Origin: CALMEC01 sp964434425 | GTDB taxonomy: Bacteria; Actinomycetota; Thermoleophilia; Miltoncostaeales; Miltoncostaeaceae | DNA length: 64,000 nucleotides | Direction of reading: 5' to 3' | Assembly (NCBI GenBank): GCA_964434425.1 | Contig: CAYSVH010000012.1 | Span: forward strand, 1 to 64,000 | Part shown: positions 26,555-34,166 of the stretch, piece by piece | Numbering within the stretch: the stretch's first letter is position 1 | Layout: each line of letters opens with the position of its first letter | Notes under the pieces: generated by a model | The model's input: only the letters and a program-made list of their open reading frames with translations | Told to the model about the DNA's origin: nothing | The model's database searches: none | Made by a program: the position numbers and the translations under genes

Positions 26555-27349
26555 ATGGATGGATCCATACTCGCGAAGGACAGCAACCCCTACGCGTACG
26601 ACGCGGTGACGAAGGGGTACGGTCCGATGCGACGCGCGGACCCGCGCTTTCTCCGTCTGATCGCCCGGGCGGTGGGCGGCGCGGCGTCGGTGATCACGGT
26701 GGGAGCCGGGACCGGCGGATACGAGCCGCCGGATCGCAGGGTGGTCGCCGTGGAGCTGGGCGACTCCATCATCGCCCAGCGCGACGCCGCTGCGGCCCCG
26801 GTCGTGAAGGGCGCCGCCGAGGCGCTGCCGTTCCGCGACGGATCCTTCGCCGCGTCCATGGCCGTCCTCACGATGGAGCACTGGGCGAACCCGCTGACGG
26901 GACTCCGCGAGCTCGCCCGCGTCGCGACGCGCCGGGCGATCGTGCTGACCCTCGATCCGTCCCGTCTGAGCGACTTCTGGTTGTACCGCTACATCCCCGA
27001 CGCCGCTTTCCTCCAGTCAATGCGCTACCCGTCCATCGACGCGGTGCGCGGTGCGCTCGGAGGCGAGTCCCGTGTGATCACCGTGCCCATCCCGCACGAC
27101 TGCCGCGACAACATCATCACGGCCCACTGGCGGCGTCCGTCGGCGTATCTGGAGCGGCGCGTGCGGCAGCGCATCGCGATCCTCGCGGAGCTCGGCGACG
27201 ACCACATCCTGGACGACCTGCGGCGCCTGTCGGAGGACCTGCGAAGCGGCGCATGGGACGCGACGCACGGATGGATGACCGGTCGCAACGAGATTGATCT
27301 GGGCTACCGGCTCGTCGTCGCCGAGTACGCGCCGACCGACGACGCCTGA
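26555..27349 (+). CDS. Class I SAM-dependent methyltransferase
   Basis: 264 residues. Motif I is ITVGAGTGGYE, followed by VVAVELGDSII (acidic ribose-binding residue) and AEALPFRDGSFAASMAVLTM, the UbiE/Methyltransf_11 pattern in which the D/S-F signature marks the SAM site. The rest includes LTLDPSRLSDFWLYRYIPD and a basic C-terminus. Start ATG 26555 is preceded by AAGGGGAG; the in-frame GTG at 26522 is less likely. The substrate is unknown. Confidence 0.85.
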   Translation: MDGSILAKDSNPYAYDAVTKGYGPMRRADPRFLRLIARAVGGAASVITVGAGTGGYEPPDRRVVAVELGDSIIAQRDAAAAPVVKGAAEALPFRDGSFAASMAVLTMEHWANPLTGLRELARVATRRAIVLTLDPSRLSDFWLYRYIPDAAFLQSMRYPSIDAVRGALGGESRVITVPIPHDCRDNIITAHWRRPSAYLERRVRQRIAILAELGDDHILDDLRRLSEDLRSGAWDATHGWMTGRNEIDLGYRLVVAEYAPTDDA

Positions 27350-27415
27350 TCTCCGGCGGGGCCGGTCCGGCCCTGGCGCGGCGCGCGCACCCGGCCGGCC
27401 CGACGACGGGCACGC

Positions 27416-27421
27416 TACGAT
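27416..27421 (+). promoter_or_regulatory. -10 box for leaderless lipB mRNA
   Basis: TACGAT with seven bases to GTG 27429; no ribosome binding site in between. Confidence 0.45.
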
Positions 27422-27428
27422 CGGTCGC

Positions 27429-28100
27429 GTGGCACTCCTTCTCGCAACCGACCGCATCGACTACACCGAGGCGTGGAACCTGCAGCGGAGGATCGCGGCG
27501 GCGCGGACGTCCGATGCGATCGACGACGTCGTGTGGGTGCTCGAGCACCCGCCCGTGTACACCTATGGACGGCACGGATCGCGGTCGGACCTGTTCGTCG
27601 ACGACGCCACGCTGGAACGGCTGGGCGCCAGCTGCGTGCACAGTGACCGCGGTGGCCTCATGACCTGGCACGGCCCGGGACAGACGACCGGCTACGTCAT
27701 CGCCGACGTCCGCCGGCTGGGCGGCGTGCGCCGGTTCGTCACCGCCCTCGTCGACTCCATGCGCGAGGCGAGCGGACTGGACGGGGCCGAGAGCGACCAC
27801 GAGCGCATGGGCGTCTATGTCGAGGGACGCAAGCTGGGGAGCGTCGGCATCCGGGTGACCTCCGGCGTGTCGACCCATGGCATCGCCCTGAACCGCGACG
27901 TCGACCCGATGTGGGGCCAGATCATGAGCGCGTGCGGCGCGCCCGACGTCACGCCCACGTCCATCGTGACCGAGGGCGGCGACGGTGCGCGGCCAGTGGT
28001 GGAGGGGGCGTTCGCCCGTGCCCTGGCCGATCGCTTCGACTGGGCACTCGACCCCGTCGACCGCGAGGGCATCGAGGCCCGGCTGCCCGACGCGCCGTAG
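27429..28100 (+). CDS. lipB: Octanoyltransferase
   Basis: 223 residues of LipB, which moves octanoyl from acyl carrier protein to lipoyl domains, the first step in lipoate assembly. Motifs: VVWVLEHPPVYTYGRHG, DRGGLMTWHGPGQTTGY, the catalytic Lys in VEGRKLGSVGIRV, THGIALN, and the catalytic Cys in MSACGAPDVTPTS. GTG 27429 is the start, with a TACGAT box seven bases before. lipA is not adjacent. A repeat element begins right after its TAG stop. Confidence 0.95.
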   Translation: MALLLATDRIDYTEAWNLQRRIAAARTSDAIDDVVWVLEHPPVYTYGRHGSRSDLFVDDATLERLGASCVHSDRGGLMTWHGPGQTTGYVIADVRRLGGVRRFVTALVDSMREASGLDGAESDHERMGVYVEGRKLGSVGIRVTSGVSTHGIALNRDVDPMWGQIMSACGAPDVTPTSIVTEGGDGARPVVEGAFARALADRFDWALDPVDREGIEARLPDAP

Positions 28101-28349
28101 GGGGTGCTTCCGCGCTCTCGCGGCGTGGCGCGCAACCCGGCGGGTGCGGATATGCGCCATTGGCCCATCCGCCCTCCCGGTCCGGCGGCAGGAGCCACGG
28201 ATGCCGGGTGGTCGGCCCCGGCGGATCGGACGGGGCGGGTGGGAGGATGCCCTTCCGCCGGGCCCGCGGAGGACCCACCCAGCCCAACGGCAGGTGCCGC
28301 ACCCACCGGTGACGCAGGCGCCATCATCCGCGCCGCGGAATCACCCCTC
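28101..28349. repeat. Degenerate inverted-repeat element between convergent genes
   Basis: The left end GGGGTGCTTCC...CGCGGCGTGGCGCGC directly after the lipB stop TAG aligns with the left end of the element at 57999 (GGGTGATCCC...CGCGGCGTGGTGCACGC), which also follows a TAG stop. The right end, GCACCCACCGGTGACGCA then CGGAATCACCCCTC, aligns with its right end and stops at CTAG, the stop codon of the minus-strand gene at 28349. The 28207-28264 portion also resembles 30549-30592. Size about 249 bp, orientation as at 58 kb. Confidence 0.5.
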
Positions 28350-28525
28350 TAGAACATCAGCAGTTCCCAGTGGGCGAGGGCGCCGGCGACGAGCTCGGCA
28401 TCGTCGGGGTCGTGCCCGGCGTCCCTGACCCAGCGGGAGAGGGTGTCCGGGTCGAGCTCACCGGGCTCCGCGTCGGGATGGCCGAAGCGCAGCGCCTCGG
28501 CGAGCCGCTCAGCCGGGACGGCCAA
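28349..28525 (-). CDS. Small acidic hypothetical protein
   Basis: A 58-residue frame from TTG 28525 to TAG 28349, containing AERLAEALRFGHPDAEPGEL, DPDTLSRWVRDAGHD and LVAGALAHWELLMF. It is acidic and helical. The start overlaps the end of the upstream membrane protein gene by 17 bases, suggesting coupled translation. No family is recognised. Support is the coherent, GC3-biased frame ending exactly at the repeat boundary. Confidence 0.5.
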   Translation of the reverse strand: MAVPAERLAEALRFGHPDAEPGELDPDTLSRWVRDAGHDPDDAELVAGALAHWELLMF

Positions 28526-28733
28526 ACAGGTTCACGGCGGCGGCCGCGGCGAGTATCAGGACGAGGAAGCCGTAGACGGTGTACCCGAGCACGAGCACGA
28601 GCGCCGCGAGAGCACAGAGCAGGACGACCATGACGGCCCAGAAGGCTCGGGGCAGCCCTCCGGCGCCCAGCGACCACCCCTGCTCCGGGGGTGCGACGCG
28701 ACGACGCACGCTCTTTGGACGGCCCTCCGACAT
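28509..28733 (-). CDS. Small two-helix membrane protein
   Basis: 74 residues from ATG 28733: a basic N-terminus (MSEGRPKSVRRRVAPPEQ) then two closely spaced hydrophobic helices (AFWAVMVVLLCALAALVLVL and YGFLVLILAAAAAVNLF). No family is recognised. A TACGCT box eight bases before the ATG suggests a leaderless transcript, divergent from the peroxiredoxin gene. It overlaps the following 58-residue gene. Confidence 0.65.
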   Translation of the reverse strand: MSEGRPKSVRRRVAPPEQGWSLGAGGLPRAFWAVMVVLLCALAALVLVLGYTVYGFLVLILAAAAAVNLFGRPG

Positions 28734-28741
28734 ACGGACGG

Positions 28742-28747
28742 AGCGTA
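28742..28747 (-). promoter_or_regulatory. -10 box for the small membrane protein gene
   Basis: TACGCT on the minus strand, eight bases before ATG 28733. Confidence 0.35.
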
Positions 28748-28797
28748 GCGTGTAGCGTCGCCGGAGAACGACAATCACGAATGAATCGGAGGACGTT

Positions 28798-29268
28798 ATG
28801 GCGGCCAGCGTCGGCCAGGAGGCCCCGGACTTCACCCTTCCCAGCCGCGGCGGGGAGACGATCACCCTGTCGGACTATCGCGGTGCGAAGAACGTCGTGC
28901 TCGTGTTCTACCCCCTCGCCTTCAGCGGGGCGTGCACCAAGCAGCTGACCGAGATCGGCGAGAACGAGGCGCGCTACGCGGGTGCCGACGCGCAGGTGAT
29001 CACCGTCAGCGTCGACAGCCACTTCTCACAGTCGGCGTTCGCCGATGCCATCGGCCTGAAGGACACCGTCATGGCGGCGGACTTCGAGCCCAAGGGTGCG
29101 GTCGCCCGCAGCTACGGCGTCTACCTCGACGAGCGCGGGATCAGCACGAGGGCCTCATTCGTCATCGACAAGGCCGGCATCGTGCGCCACGCGGACGTGA
29201 AGCCGACTCCCGCCGATGTGCCGGACGAGGAGGCGTACTTCAGCGCCCTCGCGGCCTGCGACGTTTAG
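28798..29268 (+). CDS. AhpE-like peroxiredoxin
   Basis: 156 residues of the thioredoxin-fold peroxiredoxin family, reducing hydroperoxides. The peroxidatic Cys is in YPLAFSGACTKQL (PxxxS/T-x2-C), and the resolving Arg region is near RASFVIDKAGIVRH. The sequence pattern FYPLAF-C matches the one-Cys AhpE group of actinobacteria, although a second Cys occurs near the C-terminus (ALAACDV). ATCGGAGGACGTT supplies a strong ribosome binding site. A metallothionein gene follows nine bases after the stop, likely one operon for oxidative or metal stress. Confidence 0.9.
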   Translation: MAASVGQEAPDFTLPSRGGETITLSDYRGAKNVVLVFYPLAFSGACTKQLTEIGENEARYAGADAQVITVSVDSHFSQSAFADAIGLKDTVMAADFEPKGAVARSYGVYLDERGISTRASFVIDKAGIVRHADVKPTPADVPDEEAYFSALAACDV

Positions 29269-29277
29269 GGTGCCCTG

Positions 29278-29415
29278 ATGCAGTGTGCCCACGCGACGTG
29301 TGTATGTGAGCCCGCGGCGGGCTCGGACTTCTGCTCATCCTTCTGCGAGGAGAACCCGGACACCGACGAGTGCCACTGCCACCACGAGGGGTGCTCGGCC
29401 GGCCATCACCACTGA
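29278..29415 (+). CDS. Bacterial metallothionein (SmtA/MymT-like)
   Basis: 45 residues with nine Cys and seven His: MQCAHATCVCEP, then FCSSFCEE, then ECHCHHEGCSAGHHH. The spacing C-x4-C-x-C, C-x3-C, C-x-C-x4-C matches the family 14 bacterial metallothionein pattern (CxHxxCxC...YCSxxC...CxCxHxxC), which bind Zn, Cd or Cu. The His-rich end is also typical. ATG 29278 has AGGGTG upstream; the gene lies nine bases after the peroxiredoxin stop. Too short for routine gene calling. Confidence 0.85.
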   Translation: MQCAHATCVCEPAAGSDFCSSFCEENPDTDECHCHHEGCSAGHHH

Positions 29416-29641
29416 GCCGCAATGGTCGTGGACGGGCACTCCCCGGTCAACGGTTCCTCTGGGCTTCTCGGCGTTCTCTGAGTTCTCCTGGGCTTGTCTC
29501 GGCGGGTGCCACGGTATGGCCGAGCGCCCAAGCATCACCACGACCTGCTCGCCGCGGCGCTTGTGATCACGCCGGCGCACTTGCGGTCCTCGGTGCCCCG
29601 ATGCCGTAGGTCCCGCGCCGGATCATCCGATACAGCCCGCG

Positions 29642-30436
29642 ATGGATGAACGCATGCCGAGAAGCCGTCGGGACCGAGTACGCAGACACCGCGTACGAAA
29701 CCTGCTCCTCGCGCTTGCGGCATGCGGCACCATCGCCGGAGCCGCGTGCGGGGGCACCAGCATCACGAGCAGCGCCGACGAGGCGCTCGTGACCGATGCC
29801 GTCGAGACCTCGCCTCTTACGGCCTGAGCACCGACCAGATCCTCCGACGAACGAGGACCGCAGCCGTTGCCGCGACGTCCGTCCGCGTCACCGGCTCCGG
29901 CAGAGCGAACGACGGACCCCTCTCGTTCGACATCCGGTTCGTCTCCGGGCTGGGCGCCAGGGCACGACCACGAGTGACGGGACGGTCCTCGACTTCGTCG
30001 TACGCGACGCCGACGTGTTCCTTCGCGGCAACGACATGTACAGGGAGTGGCTGGGCCCGGCCTGCTCGGAGCGCGTCAAGGCGACGATCGGCGGCAGATA
30101 TGCGAGGACCACGACCGGCGACCCCGATCTTCCCAGCATCCGATCGATCGCAGACATGCGGACCTTCCTCGAGGAAGCCCTCGTACCCGACGGGCCTCTC
30201 GCGCGAACCGACGGCAGGGTCACGGATGGCGTTCCCACGGTCGGTCTCGAGGACACCGACGCGAACAGGTCCGGTGTGATCTACGTCTCCGACGACAACG
30301 AGCACTCCCGATCGCGATGAACGCGAACGGAACTGACAACGGCGGCCACATGCGGTTCTCGGATTGGAACGGCGTTGATGGGATAGCGGCTCCTCCGGCC
30401 GCCGAGGTGCGGGATGTCAGCGGTCTGGACGGCTGA
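29642..30436 (+). pseudogene. Decayed lipoprotein gene (LppX/LprG-like) with three frameshifts
   Basis: The start has a lipoprotein signal (NLLLALAACGTIAGAACGG) and runs in the first frame to about 29810. The second frame carries YGLSTDQILRRTRTAAVAAT and GPLSFDIRFVSGLG (to ~29962), the third GTTTSDGTVLDFVVRDADVF through EEALVPDGPLARTDG to VIYVSDDNEH (~30305), and the fourth LPIAMNANGTDNGGHMRFSD to AAEVRDVSGLDG ending at TGA 30436. Joined, they form a ~265-residue LppX/LprAFG-like lipoprotein with FSDWNGVD near the end, a conserved family ending. Three independent indels indicate a genuine pseudogene or a poor-quality stretch. Confidence 0.65.
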
Positions 30437-30446
30437 TCGAGAGCCC

Positions 30447-30592
30447 ACCACCAGGCCACCAGCCACCCCCGGACGGATCCAACGGGGGGTGGCGCGTACC
30501 CACAACGATCCCCGCCGCACGAGAAGCGGGCACGAGCGTCGGGCCTGGTGGTCGGCCGGAGCGGACGAGCGGATGGCCCTCCGCCAAGCCCG
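30447..30592. repeat. Inverted repeat between convergent genes
   Basis: ACCACCAGGCC (30447-30457) and GGCCTGGTGGT (30542-30552) are a perfect 11-bp inverted pair 84 bases apart. The right side (GGTGGTCGGCC, then GGATGGCCCTCCGCCAAGCCCG) resembles 28207-28264 in the other repeat. No gene is seen between 30437 and 30594. Confidence 0.4.
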
Positions 30593-30594
30593 GA

Positions 30595-31638
30595 TCAGAC
30601 CTCCGGTGCCTCCGCCGGGGCCCCTCCCGTCGACAGCGCCAGCTGTCCGCAGGCGGCGTCGATGTCGGCGCCGCGTGACCGCCGAACGGACGGGGTCACC
30701 CCCGCGCGTTCCAGGGCGATGATGAAGCGTTCGCGTCGTTCCGACGAGCTCGCGCGGTACTCGCCGCCCGTCGGGTTGAACTCGATCAGGTTGATGTGGA
30801 AGTTGCCGTCGCGCACCAGATCGGCCAGACGGCGGGCGTCCTCCTGCCGGTCGTTCACCTCGTGCAGCAGCAGGTACTCGATGAACACCCTGCGGCCGGT
30901 GGTGTCGCAGTACCGCCGGCACTCGGCCATGAGGTTCGCGATCGGCCAGCGGTTGTTGATCGGCATCAGAGCACTGCGGGTGGTGTCGTCCGCAGCGTGC
31001 AGCGAGATGGCGAGGCGCACCGGCACGTCCGCCTTCGCGAGTTCGGCGATGCCGGGTACCCATCCGGCGGTCGAGATGGCGACTTTGCGCGCCGAGATGC
31101 CGAGACCCTCGTCCGGATCGGTGAAGTAGCGGCAGGCGTCGAGCACGGCGTCGAGGTTCTGCATGGGCTCACCCATCCCCATGAACACGACATTGCTGAC
31201 GCGTGCATCGGCGCGCTCGGCCTCGGCCTGTGCGTAGACGACCTGATCGACGATCTCGTCGGCCCGGAGGTCGCGTCCGGCACCGAGCTTCCCGGTCGCG
31301 CAGAAGCGGCAGCCCAGCGCACATCCCACCTGACTCGACACGCAGACCGTCCGCCGCCCGCGGGCATGGGCGATCGACACGGCCTCGATCCGGGACCCGT
31401 CATCGGCGCCGAAGAGCCACTTGACGGTGCCGTCGGTGCTGAGCGCCGACGCCCGCGGCGTGACGGCCCAAAGACCGGGCCCGTCCTCCATCCTGGCGCG
31501 AAGCGCCTTGGGCCATGAGGTGATGTCGCCCCAGGCCATGGCGCCGTGGCGCCGGGCCTCCTCGGCCTGGCGTGCACGGTATGCGGGCTCGCCGAGCTCG
31601 GCGAGCCGCTCTTTCAACGAGGGAGCGGCGGTGCTCAT
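30595..31638 (-). CDS. rlmN: 23S rRNA (adenine-C2)-methyltransferase / tRNA A37 methylase
   Basis: 347 residues of RlmN, a radical SAM enzyme that methylates A2503 of 23S rRNA and A37 of some tRNAs. The 4Fe-4S motif is Cys106-x3-Cys110-x2-Cys113 (GCALGCRFCATGKLG); downstream are VFMGMGEPMQN, STAGWVPG, LAISLHAADD and the catalytic Cys in ADIDAACGQLA near the C-terminus, plus ATG 31638 at the start. No RBS is obvious. It is convergent with the decayed lipoprotein gene. Confidence 0.94.
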   Translation of the reverse strand: MSTAAPSLKERLAELGEPAYRARQAEEARRHGAMAWGDITSWPKALRARMEDGPGLWAVTPRASALSTDGTVKWLFGADDGSRIEAVSIAHARGRRTVCVSSQVGCALGCRFCATGKLGAGRDLRADEIVDQVVYAQAEAERADARVSNVVFMGMGEPMQNLDAVLDACRYFTDPDEGLGISARKVAISTAGWVPGIAELAKADVPVRLAISLHAADDTTRSALMPINNRWPIANLMAECRRYCDTTGRRVFIEYLLLHEVNDRQEDARRLADLVRDGNFHINLIEFNPTGGEYRASSSERRERFIIALERAGVTPSVRRSRGADIDAACGQLALSTGGAPAEAPEV

Positions 31639-31699
31639 GGGTCTCCGGTGCGGCGGGCGGGGACGTGACGATCAGCGGATCGTCAATGGTAGCGCCACG

Positions 31700-32072
31700 T
31701 GTGTGCGGTGGCCTGGGAGGCCCCCTGACCTGGCGGATGGGTGCGCCGGCCATGGCGGTGTGGTGGAAACGACATCACCCGACATACCCGGCCATCATCC
31801 AGCGGGCCCTGTCACCGGCACCCTGGTCGAGCGTGACCGACAGCCGGTCCGGAAGAACGGGTGCCGTGTCCGGAGCGATGTCCGCTCCCGTGTCCACCAC
31901 ACAGATCACACGATTCGTCGCAGGGGCCGGGAGGTACCGCATCCACGTCGCGTTCAGGCCAACGGCCCTGGAGTGCGGGATGGGTCTCGGCCATCGCACC
32001 CGACGTGCACATCACGCCGACGAGCAATGCGCCGACGAACGTGGCGGATCGACCCAGCCGCAACGCTCTCAC
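31700..32072 (-). pseudogene. Truncated subtilisin-like protease remnant
   Basis: GTG 32072 overlaps the stop of the upstream secreted-protein gene (GTGA) and starts a signal peptide (LGRSATFVGALLVGVMCTSGAMA). After ETHPALQGRWP the frame shifts by one base to LNATWMRYLPAPATNRVICV and VVDTGADIAPDTAP, which carries the catalytic-Asp signature of S8 subtilases (xxVDTGxD). A TGA at 31775 precedes HHTAMAG, similar to the HGTxxAG His motif. No Ser motif follows before rlmN begins. The 3' limit is approximate. Likely a broken secreted protease from an old operon. Confidence 0.5.
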
Positions 32073-34075
32073 CGAACCGCGAGCCGGTGGGATCGACTGA
32101 CGCCGGCGAGATAGGGCCAACCGTTGTCAGCGGGTACCAGGACACGGAATCGGATCGCGTAGCCGCCCGGCTTTCGGAACCGGTAGCTGAGCGCGATCCG
32201 ACCGTTCTTCCCGACGCGACCGTTGACGGCAGGTCGCCACCTGCCTCTCTCGTCCGCCCACTGCAACTGGATCGACTTCCCGTACGAGCCGACACCGGGG
32301 ACCAACCGGCCCCGAACCACGAGACGGTTGGTGCCACCCCTCGTGGTCATCCGCATGCCCACGTTGACCCGTGGCCGAACCTCCATCCAGGAGACTACCT
32401 GCCGCACATGAGGCTGCCCGACCAGATTGACCGTCCAGCGATGGCCGATGCCCGCATTCACGACGAAGCGGAACGCCCCGGTCGCACTCGTTCGCCGTCC
32501 CTGGATGTGCCGGCCCGTGCTGTCACGGAGTTCGATCCCCTCATCCGGCAGCGCCGTGCCGTCGGGCGCCCGGAGGGTGCCGCTGAGGACGACCCGGCCG
32601 TTGTGGGAACGTCGGACCACGGGCACGATCCGGCCGTCCACCCGGCGGGTCGTGCGCTGCTTGACGGCCGCGAGTCCCGTCGTCTGGAACGGCCGGATGC
32701 GTCCCGCAGGGGCCAGCGGACGTCCCAGGACGACGGGTTCCGTGCGTGCGCTGGCCGAGTTGCCGGCGTTGTCGATCGCGACCATCACGAGCCGGGCCGT
32801 TCCCGCGTTGTGGGCCGGTGTACCCGGCGCGCCGATGTTCAGGAGTTCCTCGTCGTTCGTCGCCACGACGGGCCCGCTCGGCGAATGGAGTCGGACCTCG
32901 AACCTCTTCAGACCCGAGAGCGCATCACCGGTCCGCCCCCTCGACACCGACACCACGCCCGGAGCAGGGGTCGCGACCAACCGGATCTCCGCCAGCGGCG
33001 GCTCCTTGTCGATGCGAACCGTGGCCACCTGCGAGGCGTGCCCCGGCCGGCCGACACCGTCGACCGCCCGCGCCTGATAGTTCACCTGTGCACTACCCGC
33101 CAGCGTGAGAGTCGTGGGTGTATCGATCCAGCCCGCACCGTTCTCGTTGCGCTGGTAGCGGACGACACCGGACCCGGGATTCGAGGCACCACCGATCGTG
33201 ACGGTGACATTTCGATTGGTCCACCCGCCACCGGTGTCGGGTACGACGGTGATGCTCGGCGCCGACGCCGGGACCCGATCGACCCCGAACGTCGTGCACT
33301 CGCTGGCCCGCCCCCAATGAGGGGCATCACGAAAGACACAGAGCCGCTTCCCGTCGCCGTCCCCGAGACCGTTCACGGGGATCAGAGCCGTGACCACACC
33401 ATCGGGCCGGTCTCCGAGCCCGACGGATCCCCCTCCTTCGACCTGGGCACCGACGCCGCCGCGGAACAGTGCGTTGTCCGCCGTCGACCACCACGCCTGC
33501 ACATGGTCGCCGGTGACCCACCGGTCGGCCGACGGCCGCCCCACCGAGGGTCCCTGGAGGTCCTCCAGCTCGACGTCCCGCAGTTCGTTGCGCAACAGGA
33601 GGCCCCCTTGGCTCAGGGTCTGCGTCGCTCTCTGGAACACTCCGCCGTAGACGCACGCGCCCTTGGACGGAAAGCCGTGCGCATCGTCGTGGATCACATC
33701 GTCCGCCATGGTTTCGACGGCCCGGGTGTGCAGATCCTGTCCCGCGGAGTCCTGGATCCGCATGTTCATCGCCGCGATGCCGTTGTGGCGGATGCGGCGC
33801 ACGGTGACGCCCACGATGCGCGTACCGGCGAAGGGGGTACACCAGCCCGTCTGGTGGTGGTGCCCCGCCTGAAGCCGCGTGCCGTTCGGAACGAACAGCG
33901 TGTTCGCATCACCGTCGTAGTGCTGCCAGGGACCCGCGGCGCTGACCGTGCTGTCCCACGCTCGTGGTCCGAGGTTGAGCGTCGGTCCGGCAGCGGCGGA
34001 ACCGACTCCCGCGAACGCCGACGCGACGGCCGCCAGCGTGCCGCGGCGAATCCACCTGAGGGCACATCCGGTCAT
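32069..34075 (-). CDS. Large secreted protein with immunoglobulin-like modules
   Basis: 668 residues from ATG 34075 (AAGGGAAACAACGC upstream). A signal peptide (WIRRGTLAAVASAFAGVGSAAAG) is followed by a Cys-poor beta-rich region with HGFPSKGACVYGG and SQGGLLLRNELRDVELEDLQ, Ig-like segments around 300-480 (SITVVPDTGGGWTNRNVTVT, SGLKRFEVRLHSPSGPV) and a C-terminal part with GTLRAPDGTALPDEGIELRD that resembles carboxypeptidase-regulatory or fibronectin-type beta-sandwiches. Function unknown; probably surface or matrix related. A broken protease gene is coupled downstream, and the upstream neighbour is the sigma factor, which may control it. Confidence 0.7.
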   Translation of the reverse strand: MTGCALRWIRRGTLAAVASAFAGVGSAAAGPTLNLGPRAWDSTVSAAGPWQHYDGDANTLFVPNGTRLQAGHHHQTGWCTPFAGTRIVGVTVRRIRHNGIAAMNMRIQDSAGQDLHTRAVETMADDVIHDDAHGFPSKGACVYGGVFQRATQTLSQGGLLLRNELRDVELEDLQGPSVGRPSADRWVTGDHVQAWWSTADNALFRGGVGAQVEGGGSVGLGDRPDGVVTALIPVNGLGDGDGKRLCVFRDAPHWGRASECTTFGVDRVPASAPSITVVPDTGGGWTNRNVTVTIGGASNPGSGVVRYQRNENGAGWIDTPTTLTLAGSAQVNYQARAVDGVGRPGHASQVATVRIDKEPPLAEIRLVATPAPGVVSVSRGRTGDALSGLKRFEVRLHSPSGPVVATNDEELLNIGAPGTPAHNAGTARLVMVAIDNAGNSASARTEPVVLGRPLAPAGRIRPFQTTGLAAVKQRTTRRVDGRIVPVVRRSHNGRVVLSGTLRAPDGTALPDEGIELRDSTGRHIQGRRTSATGAFRFVVNAGIGHRWTVNLVGQPHVRQVVSWMEVRPRVNVGMRMTTRGGTNRLVVRGRLVPGVGSYGKSIQLQWADERGRWRPAVNGRVGKNGRIALSYRFRKPGGYAIRFRVLVPADNGWPYLAGVSRSHRLAVR

Positions 34076-34166
34076 GCGTTGTTTCCCTTCCGACGGCACC
34101 CTGGACCGGCGACGCCGAGTGACCGCGCATCGCTCGCGCGAATCCACGGAAACGGCGGCGGCCGCA

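Noticed and set aside
29440..29505. Imperfect direct repeat (CTGGGCTTCTCGGCG and CTGGGCTTGTCTCGGCG)
   Set aside because: Only two partial copies with no gene or terminator shape; probably chance in the 226-base non-coding gap after the metallothionein gene, where I see nothing else.
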